A DNA stretch of 9,115 nucleotides, taken from the NCBI GenBank assembly GCA_029881015.1, contig JAOUNK010000118.1:1-9115 (forward strand). Direction: 5' to 3'. A program made the position numbers and the translations under genes. Source of the stretch: Gammaproteobacteria bacterium (GTDB lineage: Bacteria > Pseudomonadota > Gammaproteobacteria > Steroidobacterales > Woeseiaceae). Every line of letters begins with the position of its first letter. Position 1 is the first letter of the stretch. Below, piece by piece: positions 5,444 through 9,115 of the stretch. The notes beneath the pieces were generated by a model. That model was not told the DNA's origin and searched no databases. It saw only the letters and a list, made by a program, of their open reading frames with translations.

Positions 5444-6703
5444 ATGAGTATGGATCGGGCAATCGAGCGCAGGTACTGGACCTTACGGCGCGTCTTAATG
5501 GTGGCGCTGATTATTGCCGTTGCCGTTGCGCTTATCTGGCTCAGTATCGGCGTCGGCACTACCAAGAGTTATCGCGTATCCAGAGCAAATCTCGTGATAG
5601 CGACGGTGACGTCGGGGCAATTTCAAGACGACCTCACTGTTCTGGCGACCGTCGAGCCGGCTGAATCGGTCGTCGTCAACATTATGCAGGGCGGTACCGT
5701 CGACGAGATATTTTTCGAAGAAGGCGCGATTGTCGAGGCTGGCGATCCGTTAGTACGCTTCAATAATCCGTCATTTGAGCTGGCCGTGCTGCAACAGGAA
5801 GGCACGATATCTGAGCAGATCAATCTCAACAGCGAAACCCGTCTACGTCTCGACCAATCGTTGCGCGATCTCAGGAATCAGCTGACGGATATCGATTACG
5901 AAATCGATTCAATCAAACGCGACATCGAGCGACGCAAGCCGCTGCTTGACGACGGGCACATCAGTACTGACGAAATGGATCGACTGCTGAGTGACCTCGA
6001 CTACCAGCAGGAGCGCCGCAGTCGGACGCTTGAGGACATCGCCGCAGAGGAATCAGTCTACGACCAGAAGATTGCACAGCTGGACGAAAACGACAAGCGC
6101 GCCGAATTACACTTGCAAATTGTCAGGGAAAGCCTTCGCGATCTGACGGTACGCGCACCGATCAGTGGCCAGCTGATCGACATGGACGTAACGATCGGCG
6201 AGCGCGCTGAGACCAATACCAGTCTTGGTCGAATAGATAATACGGACGAATACATTCTGATGGCGCAGGTCGATGAGTTCTACATCGGCCGAGTAGCCGT
6301 AGGTCAGGATGTATCCTTTAACGTCAATGATCAGAGGTACAGTGGTCATATTGATAAGGTGTTTCCGCAGGTAACGAATGGCACGTTCGAGGTCCGTATT
6401 GCGCTCGATGGCGCACATCCAGCGGGTCTGCGTCGCGGCGCGAGCCTACAGGTCACGCTGGTACTGGGCGCGAGCAGCGAGTCGTTGCTGCTAGAAAACG
6501 GGAGTTTTCACCGCGATACCGGCGGTCGCTGGGCTTTCGTACTTGATCCGTCGGGGGAGATTGCGTCACCCCGCGATATCCGGTTGGGTCGACGCAACGA
6601 CAAGGTCAGCGAGGTACTGGAAGGATTGGCCGAAGGTGACCGGGTGGTGACCTCCAGCTATGCGGGCATTACTGACATGGAACGACTCATCATTTCCGAC
6701 TGA
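5444..6703 (+). CDS. Periplasmic adaptor (HlyD/MacA-type membrane fusion protein) of ABC efflux system
   Basis: A 419-residue protein anchored by one N-terminal membrane helix (17-37) with basic residues before it. The domain order is typical of adaptors: first lipoyl half (about 71-109, with GGTVDEIFFEEGAIVEAGD), a long coiled-coil hairpin (about 112-232), second lipoyl half (RAPISGQL, 237-244), beta barrel (about 268-342) and membrane-proximal domain (343-419, ending in DRVVTSSYAGI). The hairpin tip carries R163, L167 and S174, an exact R-x3-L-x6-S motif as used by AcrA and MacA to dock on TolC. It should link the inner-membrane permease to an outer-membrane channel. ATG 5444 has GAGG six nt upstream; the next in-frame ATG at 5450 is less well placed. 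The ATPase gene follows after 31 nt. The substrate is unknown. Confidence 0.9.
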   Translation: MSMDRAIERRYWTLRRVLMVALIIAVAVALIWLSIGVGTTKSYRVSRANLVIATVTSGQFQDDLTVLATVEPAESVVVNIMQGGTVDEIFFEEGAIVEAGDPLVRFNNPSFELAVLQQEGTISEQINLNSETRLRLDQSLRDLRNQLTDIDYEIDSIKRDIERRKPLLDDGHISTDEMDRLLSDLDYQQERRSRTLEDIAAEESVYDQKIAQLDENDKRAELHLQIVRESLRDLTVRAPISGQLIDMDVTIGERAETNTSLGRIDNTDEYILMAQVDEFYIGRVAVGQDVSFNVNDQRYSGHIDKVFPQVTNGTFEVRIALDGAHPAGLRRGASLQVTLVLGASSESLLLENGSFHRDTGGRWAFVLDPSGEIASPRDIRLGRRNDKVSEVLEGLAEGDRVVTSSYAGITDMERLIISD

Positions 6704-6734
6704 CTCAAAATTCTTACCGCCTGAGAGCGTGTGC

Positions 6735-7412
6735 ATGTTGCAGCTAGTTGACCTGACCAAACGGTTTGTTACCGACGAGATGGAAACCACCGCACTGAAT
6801 GCCATCAATCTGGAAATTTCAGATGGCGAATTTGTCGCGGTCATGGGGCCATCTGGCTGCGGCAAGACGACCTTACTGAATGTAATCGGAATGCTGAACT
6901 CGCCGGATGAGGGTCAGTACCTTTTCGAAGGAATCGACATTGCAAAGTACACTGAGACTCAACTGACCCTGCTCAGGCGTCAGCGTCTCGGCTTTATCTT
7001 CCAAACCTTTAACCTGATCGACGAACTGACTGTCTCTGAAAACGTCGAGCTGGCCCTGCTGTACCAGGGGGCTGATCGCAAGTCCAGGCGCGATAAAGTG
7101 GCGGCAGTTTTAAATCGCGTCGATATCTCGGGGCGCAGCAGGCACTTTCCGCAGCAGCTCTCGGGTGGCCAGCAACAGCGAGTCGCGATTGCGCGAGCGT
7201 TGGTTGGCGGACCGAAGCTGATCCTCGCCGACGAACCGACCGGAAACCTGGACAGCCAGAACGGTGAAGAAGTCATGGCGCTAATCAAGGAACTGAATGC
7301 TGGTGGCACAACGGTGCTGATGGTTACTCATTCCGACCGCGATGCAGCTCACGCGAATCGGATCGTCCGCATGCTTGATGGCCGCATTTCCGCGAGCGAA
7401 GGCGGTGTTTAG
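6735..7412 (+). CDS. ABC transporter ATP-binding protein (MacB/LolD type)
   Basis: A 225-residue ATPase with every catalytic motif: Walker A GPSGCGKT (38-45), Q-loop Q90 in FIFQTFNL, signature LSGGQ (142-146) followed by QQRVAIARAL, Walker B LILADEP (162-168) with E167, D-loop and switch H199 (MVTHSD). The sequence type is that of MacB, LolD and FtsE, transporters that drive periplasmic conformational changes rather than carry substrate through the membrane. The frame is open from 6660, but that start lies inside the adaptor gene. ATG 6735 has a GAGAG site 7 nt upstream and begins with MLQLVDLTKRF as in relatives. The gene overlaps the permease start by 8 nt, so the two are translationally coupled. 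Confidence 0.94.
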   Translation: MLQLVDLTKRFVTDEMETTALNAINLEISDGEFVAVMGPSGCGKTTLLNVIGMLNSPDEGQYLFEGIDIAKYTETQLTLLRRQRLGFIFQTFNLIDELTVSENVELALLYQGADRKSRRDKVAAVLNRVDISGRSRHFPQQLSGGQQQRVAIARALVGGPKLILADEPTGNLDSQNGEEVMALIKELNAGGTTVLMVTHSDRDAAHANRIVRMLDGRISASEGGV

Positions 7413-9115
7413 GAGCTACCTGCTGACCGCCTGGCGTACGATGCGCCGCGACAGAGCATTTACAGCGATCAGTATCCTGGGACTCGCGGTTGGTCTTGCC
7501 TGTTGCATTCTGATGTTGCTGTACGCGCAGCACGAATTGAACTACGACACGCATTACGCGAACTCGGATCGCCTGTATCAAGTATACATGGCAGGCGGTG
7601 AGGCGGGTCGGGGAACTTATGTCCAGTATTCAATCGTCAAGGCGTTGCAGATCGGCGATGCTGAAGACGTCGTCAGGGCGGCCGGATACAACGGCAGCGC
7701 AGGAGAAACCTCCCTTTATTTCTCGCACAACGACGTACAGTACAGCGAGAGCTACATGGCTGTCAGTAGCGATTTCTTCGATCTGTTGGACCGCGAATTT
7801 ATCGACGGACAGCCGGCCGTGGCATTGACAGAGCCTGGCGGCGTAGTGCTTGCCGCATCGCTCGCAACGCAGCTTTTTGGATCCGATCGAGCGGTCGGCA
7901 GGACACTCATCGCCAAGAATGGCACCTTGCTGACAGTTACGGCGGTAGTCGCCGATGCACCTGAGAACAGTCATTTACAGGTGCGCATGATCCTGAATTT
8001 CACCACGTCGAATGTCGTCCGATTCGGGGATACTTCTCGTGACCCTGACTTGCGGTGGGTTGATGGCGCAATTCTGGAGGTTGCCCCGTCAGCCAATCTT
8101 ACAGATATTACATTTCGGTTGAACGAGGCATATCGGGCATTGCCGATATACCCAAGATTAGAGAGCCGCAATCAATGGGTCTCCATGAGGACCCTACCCG
8201 ACATCCATCTGGACCAAATCGCAATCCAGATCCTTGACCCGGAAGGTCAGGCTACGCTGACACTAAGCAATCGTGACATGGTTGTGATTTCCGGCGCATT
8301 GTCCCTACTTGTACTGGCAATAGGCATAATCAATTTCGTCAATATGATGATTGCTCGTGCCTCACAACGGCAACGCGAGATTTCAACGCGTAAAGCGCTT
8401 GGTGCGACGCGCGATCAACTATTCGTACAATATCTGAGCGAGGCATTTCTAATTTCGTCGATCGCGGTGCTTGCCGCGCTGCCGCTGACGTTCTTGGCAT
8501 TGCCAGGTTTTAATGTGCTCGTCGATCGTTCGTTGTCGATAGTGTCATTGATCGAACCGGGCATGTTCGCCTTGGTGGTTGCGTTGAATGTGCTTGTCGG
8601 TTTGGCAGCGGGCACGCTTCCGGCTCTTGCGTTGTCGCGGCTGCCACCGGTGGCGTCGCAGTTAACACCGAAGGGCGGTGGCCGATTGCGGCAGGGGCTC
8701 GTTTTGGGGCAATTCTTCATCGCCAGCCTGCTGATCGTTCTCGCATTAACGGCGCGTGGACAGGTCGGCCTGATGCGCAATCTGGACTTTGGCTACGATC
8801 ACCACATTTTCGATGGCACGATGGAATTGACGTCGTTCAACGCATGGTCGCTCCGTTCCGAAGGACGGGGAGTTGCAAGGCACGCGTGGAATCGGCTTGC
8901 GACAACCTTGCAACGCGAGTTGGCCAGGCAAACCGCCATCGAAACCGCGTCGGTAGCTACCGATTCTTTCTTGATCGCACCGGGTGGGCCGACGGAAATG
9001 ACTCTCGTTGGCGGCGTCAAGGAACATTACGTCGAGATTGGCGCAATGACAGCGGTTGACGCGAATTTTCTGGATGTGTACCGGTTACCGTTAGTCGCAG
9101 GCAGAAACTTTGAGT
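7405..9115 (+). CDS. ABC permease, MacB-like with tandem FtsX domains; 3' end outside window
   Basis: The frame opens at GTG 7405, overlapping the ATPase stop by 8 nt, and stays open through the right edge (570 codons). The start is set by homology: the N-terminus (M)FRSYLLTAWRTMRRD, then GLAVGLACC in TM1 (about 20-40), matches this permease group, while the alternative ATG at 7441 would cut it. A periplasmic MacB_PCD-type domain follows (about 41-290), then TM2 (about 293-315), the FtsX cytoplasmic loop REISTRKALGATRDQL (324-339), TM3 (about 345-367) and TM4 (about 386-408). A fifth helix (about 433-449) begins a second periplasmic domain, so this is the duplicated 8-helix form of about 800 residues. 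With the ATPase and adaptor it would export a peptide, lipid or toxic compound from the periplasm or membrane. The substrate is unknown. Confidence 0.92.
   Translation, partial: MFRSYLLTAWRTMRRDRAFTAISILGLAVGLACCILMLLYAQHELNYDTHYANSDRLYQVYMAGGEAGRGTYVQYSIVKALQIGDAEDVVRAAGYNGSAGETSLYFSHNDVQYSESYMAVSSDFFDLLDREFIDGQPAVALTEPGGVVLAASLATQLFGSDRAVGRTLIAKNGTLLTVTAVVADAPENSHLQVRMILNFTTSNVVRFGDTSRDPDLRWVDGAILEVAPSANLTDITFRLNEAYRALPIYPRLESRNQWVSMRTLPDIHLDQIAIQILDPEGQATLTLSNRDMVVISGALSLLVLAIGIINFVNMMIARASQRQREISTRKALGATRDQLFVQYLSEAFLISSIAVLAALPLTFLALPGFNVLVDRSLSIVSLIEPGMFALVVALNVLVGLAAGTLPALALSRLPPVASQLTPKGGGRLRQGLVLGQFFIASLLIVLALTARGQVGLMRNLDFGYDHHIFDGTMELTSFNAWSLRSEGRGVARHAWNRLATTLQRELARQTAIETASVATDSFLIAPGGPTEMTLVGGVKEHYVEIGAMTAVDANFLDVYRLPLVAGRNFE

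Noticed and set aside
6660..6734. Extended N-terminus of the ABC ATPase from 6660
   Set aside because: It overlaps the adaptor coding sequence, and the added residues do not belong to the ATPase family; ATG 6735 fits both homology and spacing.
1..9115. CRISPR array, toxin-antitoxin pair, phage genes or defence system
   Set aside because: No regularly spaced direct repeats and no such gene families were seen on either strand.

Overview
The window looks like a chromosomal segment of a Gram-negative bacterium, most likely a gammaproteobacterium. The reasons are a ydbH/ydbL-type outer-membrane lipid-homeostasis pair, a periplasmic adaptor carrying a TolC-docking motif, clear Shine-Dalgarno sites, and GC content of about 60-65% in the left half. 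The genus cannot be named from this sequence.

Left part (1-1504, minus strand): a two-gene unit. A YbhB/YbcL-type PEBP protein (1028-1504) is followed after 23 nt by an acyl-CoA ligase (ADP-forming type), whose ATP-grasp domain comes first and CoA-binding domain second; it runs off the left edge. Between this unit and the divergent plus-strand genes lies a strong 64-nt palindrome (1610-1673) that resembles a solitary REP-like element.

Middle (1700-4431, plus strand): a YdbH-family AsmA-like periplasmic protein and, 38 nt later, a DUF1318/YdbL-family lipoprotein. In E. coli the pair is separated by ynbE. Here that gene is absent, and the YdbL-type protein has gained an N-terminal lipoprotein segment that looks YnbE-like, followed by what may be a relic internal signal peptide. 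This is the most interesting architectural point in the window.

Junction (4432-5443): lower-GC non-coding DNA with a nested inverted repeat, a DDE transposase remnant that has lost its N-terminus and an internal block of the catalytic domain, and a 27-nt match to the 3' end of a tRNA-Ser gene. Together they mark a scar where mobile DNA entered or left.

Right part (5444-9115, plus strand): a three-gene ABC efflux operon encoding a HlyD/MacA-type adaptor, a MacB/LolD-type ATPase and a tandem FtsX-type permease that runs off the right edge. The adaptor has an exact R-x3-L-x6-S tip motif, so the complex probably works with a TolC-like outer-membrane channel encoded elsewhere. GC in the sampled lines of this part is lower (about 42-57%), in keeping with a different origin from the left half. 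I see no CRISPR array, no complete RNA gene and no wholly novel system. The fusion-like YdbL, the palindrome and the tRNA/IS scar are the points worth checking.
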